64,000 bases of DNA from Eonycteris spelaea (GCA_003508835.1 PUFA01000310.1:1240001-1304000); one strand, 5' to 3'; shown: positions 24,325 through 36,881, counted from the stretch's first letter. Notes: generated by a model not told the origin, from the sequence alone. Numbers and translations are program-made.

Positions 24325-24517
24325 AATGGCCAGAGAGTTTACATGTTCGAGTTGGCAGAAGCAACATAGCCTATCTCAACTACTCAACTCTGCTGTCATG
24401 GTAAAAGCAGCCATAGAGGATATGCAAGTGAATAGGCATAATCAGGTCCCAGTAAAATTTTATTTACAAAAACAGGTGGTCCATCAGATTTGGACTATAG
24501 TTTGCCAGCCCCTCTAG
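24325..24517 (+). mobile_element. Non-autonomous hAT-type DNA transposon fossil
   Basis: CTCAACTACTCAACTCTGCTG, AAAAGCAGCCATAGAGGATA, AAATTTTATTTACAAAAACAG and the terminal ATAGTTTGCCAGCCCCT match the order of a well-known hAT fossil. The left terminal repeat is lost or beyond recognition. It has no coding capacity. Confidence 0.75.
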
Positions 24518-25357
24518 TATGTCTGCAATATGTGCTTGTTACATTAAGTCGAAAGGGTATCATTTGATAACAAGGGCATCTCACTTAAAGAAAAAAAAGT
24601 CAAATATGACCTGACAATGTAAATGACTGCCAAACATGTTAAAAGAGCTATTTCCTAGGCAGAAAGATTCCCGTGGTACTCATAACATACAATCTATCAT
24701 ATAAGGGTATTTGATAGAATGGGTCCCTTACATAGGGATTTCTGAATCTTCCAGTATGCGGGATGTGGCACAGACAACATCTCTTTCTATGACACCAGGC
24801 TCCAGAGGGGTAAAAAGGGGGAGGGGGACAGGAATGTCTTTCCTCATTTGCTGGTCTGGAGCAGAGCGGTGCCAGGAACCCGGAAATGTATGGACCAAGG
24901 CAGGCTCCTTCTGGTGGGTGTGGCCTTGGGGAGTGGGCAGCAGAGGCTGCTGAGCTGTCTGTCTAACCAATGTGTCTAACCATGGGAGCTTCTGCTCATT
25001 CCTCTAATTTATTTCTTTGTTTTCATGGCAGAATAAATTCCAAATTCCAGGGGTCAACTAAGCACCTGCCACTAGACCATGCGTGGCCAAAAAAAGGCTT
25101 GGTGTCATTAGTCAACGCCAACTAGTTAATAACGACCGGTCTCTTCACTAATGGCCCGAGGCAGGGGTCCTCGGGCAGCAGAGAGACTGGTTTGCAAGAA
25201 GCATTTCTGCTGGCCACTTTCAAGGGTGTATCCATCCATGCTCAGCCCTTTAAGAAGGCAGTAATTAGTTTTATTAGCTTCGGTGCACACAGCGAATGCA
25301 GCGGGAGCTGGCATTTAGAGAGCCATTGGCGTCTGCCCCTCTCATCTGGACTTGTCT

Positions 25358-25555
25358 GAGGTTTATGTCTATAACTAAGTAACATCAAGATTGCAAGGCA
25401 GTTCAGGGGTCGTGTTCAGTTCCCATGTGGAGGAAAGAAACTTTCAAGTGTCAGGGGAGGTTTATGTCTATAACTAAGTAACATCAAGATTGCAAGGCAG
25501 TTCAGGGGTCGTGTTCAGTTCCCATGTGGAGGAAAGAAACTTTCAAGTGTCAGGG
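25358..25555. repeat. Perfect 99-bp tandem duplication
   Basis: Positions 25358-25456 and 25457-25555 are identical over 99 bp, with no mismatch seen, and are directly adjacent. Each unit begins GAGGTTTATGTC and ends AAGTGTCAGGG. The sequence resembles no mobile element I know. Full identity in an intron implies a very recent duplication, or an assembly artefact. Confidence 0.97.
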
Positions 25556-26044
25556 CTCTGGGCAAGGAGAGGCCGCTAAAAAGGCAAGCTAACCATGGCC
25601 CCGCCGGCCCTGCATCACGCGGCGTCTCTTGCAACATGCAGGTGGACAAAACCACTAACTAACTCGTCAACTCCTAGAAGGCATCTTGGTAAATGTGCCT
25701 GTTAACGGCATCTCTGTGTTTCTTGCACATCTTGTGCATGTTTGTATATTCCCAGCATGGGGGCCTATGTACCAGGTTGCAAGGACAAAGATTTCTAGGC
25801 CTATTTGTACATTGTGGTCAGCTAGACGGTGCTTCCCACTGGTGAGGGTGACATGCTCTGTGATGCTGTGGTGGGCCATAGGTGTGCTAACATTTTGATC
25901 CTTTAGCCCTTGGGGCAGCTGGGAAATGTCTGGAGAGGACAGTGCTCCCAGAACCTGGTCCCTCTGGTCTTGAGAGGACCTCCGTCGCCCCAGTAATTTG
26001 TACAAATACATTTACTTTCTATGTGTGCCTTAACAAAATAACGG

Positions 26045-26170
26045 GTGGAAAGCATTGATAAAGTCCAAAAATGAGAAAACTGAGACTCAGAAGTCAAGAT
26101 CTCACAAGTCAAGGACTTGATTCCAGTGAGCCTTACTCTGTGTCCAACACCTGTCCAGTACCCCCACAGC
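26045..26170 (-). mobile_element. Possible MIR, antisense
   Basis: AAATGAGAAAACTGAGACTC and GATCTCACAAGTCAAGGACTT resemble the reversed MIR core. It is diverged. Confidence 0.5.
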
Positions 26171-26209
26171 CGTTACACTAAACTGTCAACCAGTAACTGT
26201 GGAAGCCAA

Positions 26210-26600
26210 ATTACTGAAACCGAGAAATCACTTAAATGAAAACTAGTTCAGATGATGTCATTAGCGATGCTTGGAATATGAGTTGGATGCCCAATGCTGA
26301 AGTCGACTTACTGCCACTGTATACAGACAGTATCCCTGAGACCAGCGGATTACATTTTGACCGTGACTCACGGCAAGAGATGTGTTTTACAGTGCGTGGG
26401 CACACACAGACATGCACAACTAATAGTTTCACCATGGCACTTATCTTTACTCTGCTTGATGGACACTGTTCTATTCCATTGTATTCTAGTCCATTAAAAA
26501 AAAAAATCGGGTCGTGACCCTTTAAATTGATTTAGTGACCCACTAAATTGATTTCTCGACCCACTAATGTGTCATGACCGACAGTTTGGAAAACACTGGC
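26210..26600 (-). mobile_element. Probable hAT-related fossil
   Basis: On the minus strand the right edge reads CAGTGTTTTCCAAACTGTCG, a hAT-like terminal sequence, followed by motifs of the form GTGGGTCGAGAAATCAATTT. The left limit is uncertain. A 21-bp inner unit beginning TAAATTGATTT occurs twice in tandem (26525-26566). Confidence 0.5.
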
Positions 26601-27390
26601 CTGACCCCATCCAACACCCCCTTCCTCCTCAGGGACTGGGAAAATGGGAGGCGAATGTGGAGAAGAGTGAGACAAAGATTGAGACAAACAGAGAGGAAGG
26701 TGGGAGAGATACCAGAAATAGGTTAAAGGGTAGATGGGAATGACACGAGACAAAGGAGAAAGGAATGAGAAATGGCAGACAGCAGGAGAAAGGGCCGACT
26801 CTTGACTGACAGCTTTACGTCATCCTGGCCATATTTTTACAAGAATCTTCCTTGCCAGCTGTGATGGTCAGAGCCATCATAATGCTATTTGCTTGCCTGA
26901 AGATTTTCTTATCTGTCGGCACCATCTCAAATTACTACGGTGGCTCTCAGAGAGAATTTTCTGTCTGCTGTCCAGGGGTCTGGGCCCTAAAAGATCCTAG
27001 AAGACAGTGGGTAAATTACCCAGAAATAAAGAAATTGGCTACTCTGGTTCCTTCCACATCGGTGCACTTGCACATAGTGGGCTCTGTGGACTGCTCAGCT
27101 GGGTCTAAACAACAGACTCTGGGGTACAAAGGAGATAGTTTTAGGAGGTAACAGGAAAGTGAAAATCAAAGATTGAGATGAGATTAATATACGAAGCAGC
27201 TGCAAATTTACTTACTCCAATGGTCTCTAAAGAGTTTCAATTACATGCCTTGTAGTAAAACTCTTTTTGATCATGCACTTACAAAGCACATATACGTGTT
27301 TATAGAGAATATGCATGTGCTACTTATTGACATCATTGCATTACCGAATCTACACAAAAGTAGGAATAAGGTGTGAGAAAGATAAAAATA

Positions 27391-27540
27391 GCCTACAGCC
27401 ATGCCACCCTGAACATGCCTGATCTTATCTGATATCGGAAGCTAGGATGGGTCGGGCCTGGTTAGTACTTGGATGAGAGACCACCTAGGAATACCAGGTG
27501 CTGTAGGCATAAAAAATAAATAAATAAATAAAAAAAAATT
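27391..27540 (+). mobile_element. 5S rRNA-derived SINE, copy 1
   Basis: Positions 27391-27508 (118 nt) align end to end with vertebrate 5S rRNA, followed by an A-rich tail of AAAT units to about 27538. A short direct repeat (about TAAAATAGC) lies before and after it, as expected for LINE-mediated insertion. The internal A box is altered at three positions, so it is unlikely to be a working 5S gene. It shares with copy 2 the departures CCACCTAGGA and ACCAGGTGC in the 3' half, which points to a SINE family rather than two independent 5S pseudogenes. Such elements (MEG-RS/MEG-RL) are described from fruit bats. Confidence 0.85.
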
Positions 27541-28062
27541 TTAAAATAGCATTGGCTTATTTTATTAATAAATAATATAAAACATTTTACTATCAGCCCA
27601 AAGAGTATTATTAATAATGGTGAGACGAATGTGTTAGGACCGGTTTCATTATTTTTGAAAATCTTTCTTTAGCACTTAGTGACATGGGGTTCTAAAATGT
27701 GAGGACCCATTTATTTCGATACTTTGTTTCAATGGCTGTCATAATGGGAAAAGACACCTCATGGGGACACGGAGGTGCAAAAAGCACATTGTTGGTTATG
27801 CTGATTAAATCACAACACTTTTTTTTCGGTTTCATGCACCAATTATGGGAAGATTGTTGTTGAGATTCAGCTAGTAGATTTATCTTCTCTGATGTCAATC
27901 AGTGTTCTTTGAACTAATTGGAAGGTGCTGAATTTTTGTATTTTTAAACAAATAGGTCAAAACCCTTTAAAACTCTTCAGTTGGAAGAATTTTAGGCAGA
28001 TTCTGTTTCCAAAGTTTTTAAGTTTTTGTATATGTTACTAAAGTGTCACACTCACTTCAACA

Positions 28063-28114
28063 ATAAAACCACATCTAGATAAACTATTATAAAACCACAT
28101 CTAGATGCACTATT
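28063..28114. repeat. 26-bp tandem duplication
   Basis: Two adjacent 26-bp units starting ATAAAACCACATCTAGAT differ at two bases. Nearby, TCTGACAGCTGCT is repeated head to tail at 28275-28300. Confidence 0.9.
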
Positions 28115-28274
28115 TCTAAATATCTTTTTTTTCCTCCCATCAAAAATAGTCTCTCCATGCCATAAATTCTTTATAAAAGTAGTTACTTTCTAATTCATTG
28201 CTAGCACATTGACTTTATATTGAGGGGGCAGCTGAAATATGTAATTTTTCAAAGTTATCAGTTAAGTGGCATAC

Positions 28275-28300
28275 TCTGACAGCTGCTTCTGACAGCTGCT
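28275..28300. repeat. 13-bp tandem duplication
   Basis: TCTGACAGCTGCT occurs twice without a gap, followed by TGTCAGA, which is complementary to the start of the unit and so allows a small hairpin. Confidence 0.9.
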
Positions 28301-29284
28301 TGTCAGAACAGAAAAGGTCAGCAAATGTGAAACATTTTGGTTCTTTTGAAAGAAAAACATTTATTTATGCTACTCTGACCAGCAAATGTCTGTGCTGTAC
28401 AAAAATTTTCATGGTCACTCCCACCTCATTGCAAACTATCAGCAAAGATTCTATTTAAAGGATTGTTTTCATAATATTAATATTTGTGAGACATAAATTG
28501 CAAATTTGTTGTCATATGATGAAACTGACTCGGCCGGTAAGAACACCAGTGCCGACCACCGGTGGTGAGTGGCACTCCATGGCACCGCCATGCCTTCCTG
28601 ACACATGAATGGCTCATTTGTAGACTGAGGCAGGGAAATAGTATCCAGTATCATTGTACCTTAAATATGAGTGAAGCCTAATTTCTTGTTTTAAATAGAA
28701 AAAAAAAAAGACATTCTAATAGTTTATTCTCTTGTCCCATCCGATCATTCTTAGCAACATTCAGCATCCTGATCTAACTAATGCTTAAAGTGTTTTCAAG
28801 GTGAGGGACAGGTGAGAGACCTCATTTAAATGTCATATGTCATGTGTGGAGTGCTTGTGTCCTGAGACGCCCTTACCTTTGTAAGGGTGAGCATTTATCA
28901 CCAACTCTTGTGGATTAAAGGTAGCTTCAGGGGACTAGGGGCCTATTATCTCACCCTGGAAAGCAATGTCAGGTGTTAGTGGTGACCTCCGCTAAAGGCG
29001 GTGGCTCGGGGAAGCAAGTGGACACCCACAGTCCACTAGAACAGTCAAGGGGCCTGACACCCCCAGCCTCAGGCTATGCGCCATGGCTGACTGGGAAGTG
29101 TGGCTGATGAAGGCCACCTGGTCTGCTCTCTGCCACTCTAGGTACCAAAGAACCGGGGGTCCAATATGCCTGGAGGAGATAGGGATGTGTTTATGAATGC
29201 TAGAAGTAAAAATAGTGTAGGTGAATTTTTTTTTCTGTAAAATATAGATAATCTACTAGACCAGCATCCTGAAACTAACAAAGA

Positions 29285-29510
29285 TGAAAGCTAAGATTTA
29301 TTGGCCCTCATTCTGTGTCAGGCCCTGCACTGAGAATTTTACATACATTTTCGAATCTACGCATTGTAAACACCCAGAAAATGGCACTAGCATATCCTGT
29401 GTTACTATTGAGAAAATGAAGTACCCAGAGGCTAAATAACTTGGCCAAGGTCACAGAGATAGATAGAAAATGTCAAAGTCAGGACTGGAAACCAGGACTG
29501 GTGGTTCCGG
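29285..29510 (-). mobile_element. MIR SINE, nearly complete
   Basis: ATTCTGTGTCAGGCCCTGCAC, TTTTACATACATTTTCGAAT, TGAGAAAATGAAGTACCCAG, ACTTGGCCAAGGTCACAGAG and GTCAGGACTGGAAACCAGG give the reversed MIR from tail to core. Confidence 0.85.
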
Positions 29511-31159
29511 CTCAGGCTCTGTGCCACCTTCGGGTCCCGCAGCAGGTGACCGACTGGACAGCCGTCGCACCAGCCCTCCCTCTTTTCTGAGAAGGAGACG
29601 CCTCTTTCCGAACCCGTTTCTCCCTCCTTCCTTGGTTTGCGGAACTTTCTTTTAAAAATATCCAATCTCCTCCTCAACCATTACGCATTCCTTCGGACTT
29701 ATTGCAGTGTCTGTGAGTCTGTCTCAGATTCATGCCTCCGTTGTCCACGCATAATATTTGAAATGCACTTAAGAGACTCAGTTCAGATACAGTTCTGCTG
29801 TTCGTAAGTTCTCCTTTCATTCCTATATTGCGTTTGGTAAAGTCGCGTGACATCGCCAATACCAACCAGTCGTCTTGAACAATGGTACAAACGAACACGC
29901 ATCTGTTTACTTTTTAAAAACCTCTTATCAATAGCCAGACTGAGGACATGGTCACTCCATTGCCCAATATTTCCAGCCTCTCTTTCTGCAGAACTCAAGC
30001 ACAAGTTGGTCAGGCCTTAGGAACTTAAACACTTCCGTTCGGACATCATCCCAGTCCCTAGAGGTCAGGGGTTGTGTAGACCAGCATCCGTCCACACCCA
30101 CCTGCGTAAGAGGAGGTGGGGGGTGGGGGCAAGGTGAGCCCGCAGAATTGAGGGTGTTGCCTTAGGAAACACACCAAAAGTGATGACCTTTCAAGCTGAC
30201 ACCCTTTTTCTCCTCAGGCCCTAACTTCACAAGGAAGTTGGGCTCCCAGAGTAACCTCGACACGGGTCGCTTTCTTTGCAGCGCCCCGAAAGCTGGAGGG
30301 TGTCCCCACGCGCCCCAGAGAGCTCCCACAACAGGCCTCCCTTCCTCTCGTCTCTGCACTGCACAGTGCTTAGCCCTGCGCTGGGCACACGATAAGCACA
30401 CGGCCAGCGTGGAGACACAGCCCCTGCCCTGTTCGCCCACGCGGTAGCGTCTTCCCACAGGCCGCTAAGTGGAACAGTGTAGGTGGTTGCCTTAAAAACG
30501 GCACTTCGAGTGCCCTGAAAGTGTGCAGACGCGGCGCGGAGTGGAGAGATCTGACTGTCAGGGCAAGTGCTGGAGACGGATGCTTAATGCAGTTCAGGGT
30601 GGGAGAGCGGCCAGGGCTTTTCCATAGTCACTTGCCCCTTAGATGTCCTGCCTTTCTCCTGCTCCACTTCCGCCCTCATCCACCCCACCACCTTTACACA
30701 CTTGCTCTTCTTCTCTTGTTCTGGGCAGAGAAGGGGGAACCAGCCCTGTCCCCTTCTGCCCTGGAAATCCTGACTCATGAGGAGCCAGAAGCGATGTCAG
30801 CTGCCCAGTCTGTGACACCCTCAAGTTCAGAGCGGCTGGATGCAGACGGACTCCAATTCCTTCCCCAGAGCAGAGGTAGAGTTTACAAAGAAAAACCCGC
30901 CAAGCCCTGCAGAAGTCACAGGATTCCAACTGGGAAAGGCGACCTCAGGCTCCAAGTCCTTCTGTCTCCTCAAGGGCAGGGCTAACAGGAAGAAAGGGAC
31001 ACTCAGCCTTATTAATTGTCTGAGGGGCTTCAAACAGATGGGGGTGCTGGAGGATCTGGGGGAGCTGCTGCCCAGAGCTGAAATGACCTTCAGCCACCAA
31101 GCAGTCGTTTGTCCAAGCCTCCCTACCCCTAGCGACAATGCTTTTCCTAAAAGTATTAG
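29511..31159. other. Anonymous intron sequence
   Basis: GC rises from about 29.5 kb. Overlapping frames at 30162-31232 occur on both strands and carry no domain that I recognise. Confidence 0.45.
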
Positions 31160-31400
31160 TAATAATAATATGAAGATGATAACCCTAAACTTGCTGAGAG
31201 CCTACTACACGCGGGCACTTTACACATGTTAACTTTAATCCTAAAAGTCCCAAAAGGTTGACACGACTATTTGCATTTTATGCATGAAGAAACAGAAGCG
31301 CAAACTGCCTGGATGACTTGCTCCGGGAGGCAGAGCTGGTGGGCACTGAGGGCCGGGATGAAAACCCAAGTTCACAGCATGTTCATGACCAGCTGTGGTT
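31160..31400 (-). mobile_element. MIR SINE
   Basis: GAGCCTACTACACGCGGGCAC, TTTACACATGTTAACTTTAAT, TTTTATGCATGAAGAAACAG and GGGAGGCAGAGCTGGTGGG are the reversed MIR landmarks in order. Confidence 0.8.
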
Positions 31401-31684
31401 TCTGTCCTGCACACATTGCTGATTCCAGCCACCCCCCTGACTTTCTGCGAAATGTCAAGTCACTATCATCTTACAGATCGGCGAGGTCAGTTCTGAGTTC
31501 TCACTCTCATCCCTCATGACCCATTCATCATCTCTCCCTGCCCGCGGCAAGTCCTTTTGGCATCGAAGGCTCATTCTGGTGGCTGAGGAACCAGGCACAT
31601 GACTCTCCTGCTGGGAAGACTAGGGGATGAGGAGAGTCTCTCGGCCCCACAGTGGAAGAGGGGATGGAGAAGACATGACAGTGG

Positions 31685-31860
31685 GACCTGAGCTGTATTC
31701 TCACTCAGCTTCTCTTCCAACCACCTGTGTGGCTCTGGACAAGCTATTTACTTCCCTGGGCTTCCGTTGGCTCATCAGTCATAGCAGGGAAAAGGCAGCG
31801 GGAGAGAGCTGAGCCCGATAAGGCTCGAGAGCTTTTCCAGTTCTGAGGTTCTGCGGTACA
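31685..31860 (+). mobile_element. MIR fragment
   Basis: CCACCTGTGTGGCTCTGGAC, AAGCTATTTACTTCCCTGG and CTTCCGTTGGCTCATCAGTC: the sense MIR core. Confidence 0.65.
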
Positions 31861-32824
31861 GTGGAGAATCCAGGCTACCAGCCCCTAGTGGCCATAGGAA
31901 ACTAGAGCAGGAAGTCATTTCCCCGGCCTCGTTCCCTCGAGGTCTGCGATGGTGGGATGGCGGTGCTCTGCCTTCACTGAGAAGGAAGTGAGAAGTGGGA
32001 GCATCTCGGTCATGACATGCCGGAAACTGCGAAGCCAGCTCCAGACAAACGGCAAGGCTTTTGCCTGAGCGAAATGGGGTGAAAAACACTGTAACAGCTT
32101 TTCTCTTTTGTGAGCGCCCCAGGTGGCTCTGATTCCCGTCATTCACTCTCAGGCCTGTTCTTCAAGTTCCCTCTCCCAGGAGCGATCGGGAACGACCCGG
32201 TCTGGGTGCCAGGAGCGAATGTCCAGATGGGCTTGTCACAGTGTCAGCCATCCAAACGCAAACTGGAATGTACAGCTCGGTCCCCTGCAGGGGCAGGCAG
32301 AGCAATGGAAAGACGACCGTGTCACCACAAACGCACCTCGAGAGCGCCGTGCCCAGGGACCGGCGCCGGTCAGCATGAGAATCATCCTTACCGCAGGCCC
32401 TCACCTCCGGCTGCAGAAACAGTTGCACCTTATGAGATAGATGTCAGCAGACCTCCAAGATCGTCAGACATCAGCACCTCAGAAGCCTCAGAACCCCCCT
32501 GCGGGGCAGGCTAGGGACGGGAGGGACACTGAGGCACATGGAAGCAATAACGCCCCCTTCGTCACACAGGGGACACCGCAGAGGCACTCACCATCCAGTG
32601 AGGACTCCGAGCCCCCAGTGGCACGAGCCTGTCTGGGACCACAGTATCACTTTCCCCTTGAACTGAACTTCCCTCCGAAACGCTCAACAGTGTCACGATC
32701 ACAACGGCATCTCTGCACAATTCCCTCCCACAGCGCAGGCTCACCCATCTCTCAATTTCACAACCCCAAGCAAAGAGCCTGAAAAGAAACACGAAGAACA
32801 GGAAAGGGGCAGGTGCCCTCGACA

Positions 32825-33090
32825 GGCCGGCCCTGAGCGTCTCTGGGAAGCCTTCTGTGACCGTCCCCTTTAAAACTGCTCCATTTCTTTATTCTATAGT
32901 ACTTAGCGCTTGCTCACCAACTGCATGATTTATCTAGTACGTCGACTGCTTCTTTGCTGCTTCCTCTTGGTAAACTTCGAGCTCCTAAAGTCAGAGATAT
33001 TCATCTGTGTCTTCACTGTTCCCCAGTACCTAGGCTAGTGCTCCGCACACAGTAGGTGCTTAGTGAGTATCTGCTCCGTGAATGAAGGAG
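32825..33090 (+). mobile_element. L2 3' end
   Basis: GGGAAGCCTTCTGTGACC, ATAGTACTTAGCGCTTGC, CTTCGAGCTCCTAAAGTCAG, CCCCAGTACCTAGGCTAGTG, ACACAGTAGGTGCTTAGTG and GTGAATGAAGGAG form a clear L2 3' terminus. Confidence 0.85.
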
Positions 33091-34211
33091 TCAGGCCTGC
33101 GTAATATGTTGTAAAGCAAGATGGCCCTCCCTCCTTCACTACTGGATTTCGCTCGAAGGAGCCAAGCAGAGCTGCCCCGGCTGGCTCTGCTTTCTGACCA
33201 GCAGGTAGACACACCTCCAGACCCACCTCCTCAGCCCCCAAAGGCATCTGTGTGCTGGATCACAGCAGGATTTGAATGCCCCCAGCTCCCGAGGGGGACA
33301 GGCTGTGAGTGCCCCCAGGCACCTGGAAGCAGACCCACTGTCAACAGGCGTCAGTAAAACGAAGAAAGCCATGACAGAGGCGTTGGCCCAGACACAGCCG
33401 AAACTGTATCTCAAAAGCAGAAACACGCGTTTGAGGCCTCTGGCTTGCAGGCAGGGGAAACTGGTGTGTGGGATGGCAGAGAGGCTAAAATTTACCGGGA
33501 AATCTGTCACTTGCTCTTGGGCCTATCAAAGAAGATAGTTGTGTTGGGTGTGGGGCGGCTGCTTCTCCCCCGGTAGCAGGTCATTCCAGGGCACTTGGAG
33601 ACCACTCGGCTCTGCCACCTCGGCGTCTCGCTTACCTGCCTCACTGACATTCCCCTCACTTCCCTCCCATCGGCTTGCTAGGTTTTTATTACAGTGGCTT
33701 CCGTGTGTGTCGACGTCCCCTTGGGAGCACTAGAATGATAGTAAATACATACCACGTACATAAACGTGGACATGGGCAAAGCCAGGAGGAGGCTGATGGA
33801 GACTCACAGACAGGGACAGACGGGGGAAGGTGTGCGTGCATGCGCACACACGCACACCCACGTGCGCCACACTTCATGCTCTACCTCTGTTCGTCATACA
33901 ATCCTTACCTCTTCCAACCCTCTAATCACGTGATCGGCTCTCCTGGCAGCCGGCCCCGCCCTCTCCCATCTTTAGGGGCTTTCCAAAAATCACCTCATTT
34001 ACATAAACTCAGTCGTGGCGAAAAGGGGCTTGTTAGGAATAACAACAACCCCATTTCACCTGTATGGCTCTGAAGAGATTTTTAGAAGTGAGGACAAGAG
34101 ACCAAATATTATGACACAAAACGTTCCCATTGCTCTTGTCACTCAGGAAATTCCAAGGGTTTTGGCCGCTCTTTGCCAGAAATGGGGGTGAAGATCAAAT
34201 AAGTATTTCTT
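33091..34211. other. Anonymous intron sequence
   Basis: A short stretch of CA- and GC-alternating purine-pyrimidine sequence lies at 33830-33870. No gene or named repeat. Confidence 0.45.
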
Positions 34212-34258
34212 ATTACAATATCACAATTACAATATCGTAAATTACAATATCACAATTA
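34212..34258. repeat. Three tandem copies of a 14-15 bp AT-rich unit
   Basis: ATTACAATATC is repeated at 34212, 34226 and 34241 with small variations after it (ACA, GTAA, ACAATTA). Confidence 0.9.
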
Positions 34259-34555
34259 GGCATTATATATATGACTAGCACATCTGTCTAGAAGGTTACT
34301 ATTAAAGCGATGGCTAAAGGAGGCTATTTATGTTTAAACGGTAAGTTGTTTTTTTTTTTTTTTTTAAATAAAAACACAAAGTATAGTTCAGGACAGGGCA
34401 AAAGTCATGGCAGTGGTAAACAGATGACGGAAGTTTGGGAGATGCCTTCTTTATACAAAGTGTAGTTTTAAAATTACATATATTTGAACTTGGGCGTTAA
34501 GCTAAGCAATAAGTAATTTCGGTACCTTTTTAAATTATGGTTCAGTGAAGACACT

Positions 34556-34830
34556 GGGGATTCATTCATTCATTCATTCAGTGAATCATTCAATCATCAA
34601 ATATTTATCAAGGGGCTATTAGGTGATGTGTAGGCAGATGAAGACGGTACAGGACTGCCCCGAGCTGCTGAGGGTCTGGTAGGACAGAAAGACAAAGAAG
34701 TCCTCGGCACAGCCCAGTCCGAGAAGTGCTACAGTAGAAGTGTCTGCCCACAGGCCCTGACTGGAATACAACGGCAGAGCTAAGTTTTGAAGGACAGGAA
34801 AAATTAGCCAGTTCAGAAAGGGAAGCGCCT
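34556..34830 (-). mobile_element. L2 3' end, antisense
   Basis: The (ATTC)n run at 34561-34580 leads into ATCAAATATTTATCAAGGGG, CTGCTGAGGGTCTGG and TTTGAAGGACAGGAAAAATT, the reverse complement of the L2 3' end with its terminal GAAT tail. Confidence 0.7.
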
Positions 34831-35224
34831 TCAAGGCAGAGCGGACCCCGTTGCTGAGCATCTGCCCTTTGCCTGCAGACTCGGTCCTGCAAAGTGTCCT
34901 ACCCATCGTGACTGACACCGACCCACCAGCGACAGAGTCTGGAAAGAGTCCTGACTCCCTGGGCTGCTATATCCTCAGTATAGTGACCGAGATGCTCTTG
35001 CCCGGAGAACTACTTGGTGTGCTTGGTCAGTAAAGCAAGCCCTGGGTTCTTGATTTGTTCTCTCTGAGACCGAACCTCTGCTCCCTGCTGGCTTTGGCCT
35101 TGACCTGGATTCCCGAGCTTCATACCTGATAGATCTCCCAGACGCTTGATGCCACCACCTGCCTGACTCCAAACGCAGCCGGGGTCTGGACACTCCTATT
35201 GCAATGTCACAAGAAAGAGCCTCC

Positions 35225-35460
35225 GTTGACCAAGGCCTTACTCTTTGCCAGGCTTGGCTCATGCTTGTTCCACGTGTTATGTCATTTGGCCCTTGGAACA
35301 ATGCTATTGCGTGTCGTTATTACTTCTACATGACAGTGAAGAACTCTGAGTCTTAAACTGGTTAAGAAACTTATCTGAGATCACGCTCAGGAAATGGTAG
35401 TGCCACGATGCAGGCTGAGATAGTCTGACACCCAGACCTGTGCATTTAACCATGTCCAAG
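35225..35460 (-). mobile_element. MIR SINE
   Basis: CTTTGCCAGGCTTGGCTCATG, ACGTGTTATGTCATTTGGCCC, GAACTCTGAGTCTTAAACTGG and GATCACGCTCAGGAAATGG, then TAACCATGTCC: a reversed MIR, nearly full length. Confidence 0.75.
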
Positions 35461-36881
35461 ACCTGAGACCTCTTACCCTGTGCACATAACCTCCCTAGGG
35501 AGGTCTCGGGTCTTCTCCAAAGGACTCATTCCACCAAGGAAAGCTACTTCCTCTCAGTGCCTAGGGCCTGGGAGGCAGGGCACGGGGAGTACGGGCCCCA
35601 TTGAAAGAGCCAGGAATGAAAGCGAAGGAGCAGCCTCAGACCCGCTCCTGACTCCTGGGGGAGAATGCATCCCTCTTGGCCCCACCTCAGGCCTTTTCCA
35701 AGGCACAGCAATCTCCAGCTGGGTACCACAATGGGTCCTAGTATGAACGTGGAGTCCCACATCAAGAGAAGATGTCATCAAGCTCTTGGGGCGGGCGGAG
35801 CTGCGGGGGGCTGCCGAAGCATAATGCACAAGCCTGTGGGTGGCATAATGGGGTGTTTAGCTCCCTCACCATGCAGAGAGGGGACACGAGGAACAATCCA
35901 GACTCTGTCGGCAAGGTCTTCTGGGGGAGTTCAGGCCTCACTAATGAAGATGAATAAGAGGGGATATCTGCCCTTCAGGGCTGCTGCCTTTGCCACATAC
36001 ATATTCATGGGCTGGAGGGACAGCTCCTAGGAATGACCCATCCTACATAAAGATGACAGGGGCAGAGGTATGACAGTGCTAATGCACGTCGGGGTGGGGT
36101 ACGTTGTTGTGGCACACGATGGACAGTGAATTAGGGCACTCCAGGAAATACCCTTAAATATGGACTTTCCAAGGTGAAATGGATTCCTTCGCCTGCTGCA
36201 GACCTAGAGTCCCGGCATGAGCTCGGAAACCCCTAAAGAACTTACTTAGTCCTCAGCTGCGTTCCAGAAGCAAGCCCAATTTGGCACCTTCTAACTCAGT
36301 ACCAGCTGATAGTAATCCCTGCACCCTATCCTTCTGCTGGGTTTGGCCTTCTGACATTTTCTGGAGTTCCATGTGAGAGTACAGGTACACCCAAAGGCTC
36401 AGGACACATTACATCATTTCTCTCTCATACACAGACCCTATTTTCTGAATCTCCCTCCGTCTAACTCTTCCGTGATGTTCCCTCACTTGGGGTTTTTAGA
36501 CAACAATCCTTGCCCACCACAGGCCTCCAGGGGTAGAAAGGGTACCTTGGTAGGAGACGACCCTTTGTGTAGGGAAGTCTAGACAAAAACCTTGAGAATT
36601 TGTACAACGTGTCTTCAGAAGAGAGTCAGTGTTGGCACAGAACACATACACACCAGCATTTTGAAGTGAGTGGATTCATTCTAGACTCACATATTTGGTT
36701 ACCTAAAAGGGTTCATTCCCTGTCTCAGCACGCTCAGCCTCAGTCTACAGGCAGCATAACCAAAAGGATACTTGCTGAGCCATGAGTCAAACCCCTCTCT
36801 GCAGCTGGCCTCCTGTGGGTTTCTGCTGAGCCACAGGCTGGCACTCGGCTGCAAGACCGGTGTCTAACGGAGCCCAGAGAG
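35461..36881. other. Intron just downstream of the plexin exon
   Basis: No repeat or further exon was seen. It is relatively repeat-free compared with the rest of the window. Confidence 0.5.

Larger units (their letters stand above)
27541..29284. other. AT-rich intron sequence with small tandem duplications
   Basis: It contains the 26-bp and 13-bp duplications described separately. No recognised element or gene. Confidence 0.5.

Noticed and set aside
25358..25555. CRISPR-like or satellite array
   Set aside because: Only two directly adjacent units without spacers, in a mammalian intron. A simple tandem duplication.
27391..27508. Functional 5S rRNA gene
   Set aside because: The A box is mutated, an A-rich tail and short flanking repeats are present, and no terminator T-run follows, so it is a retroposon.
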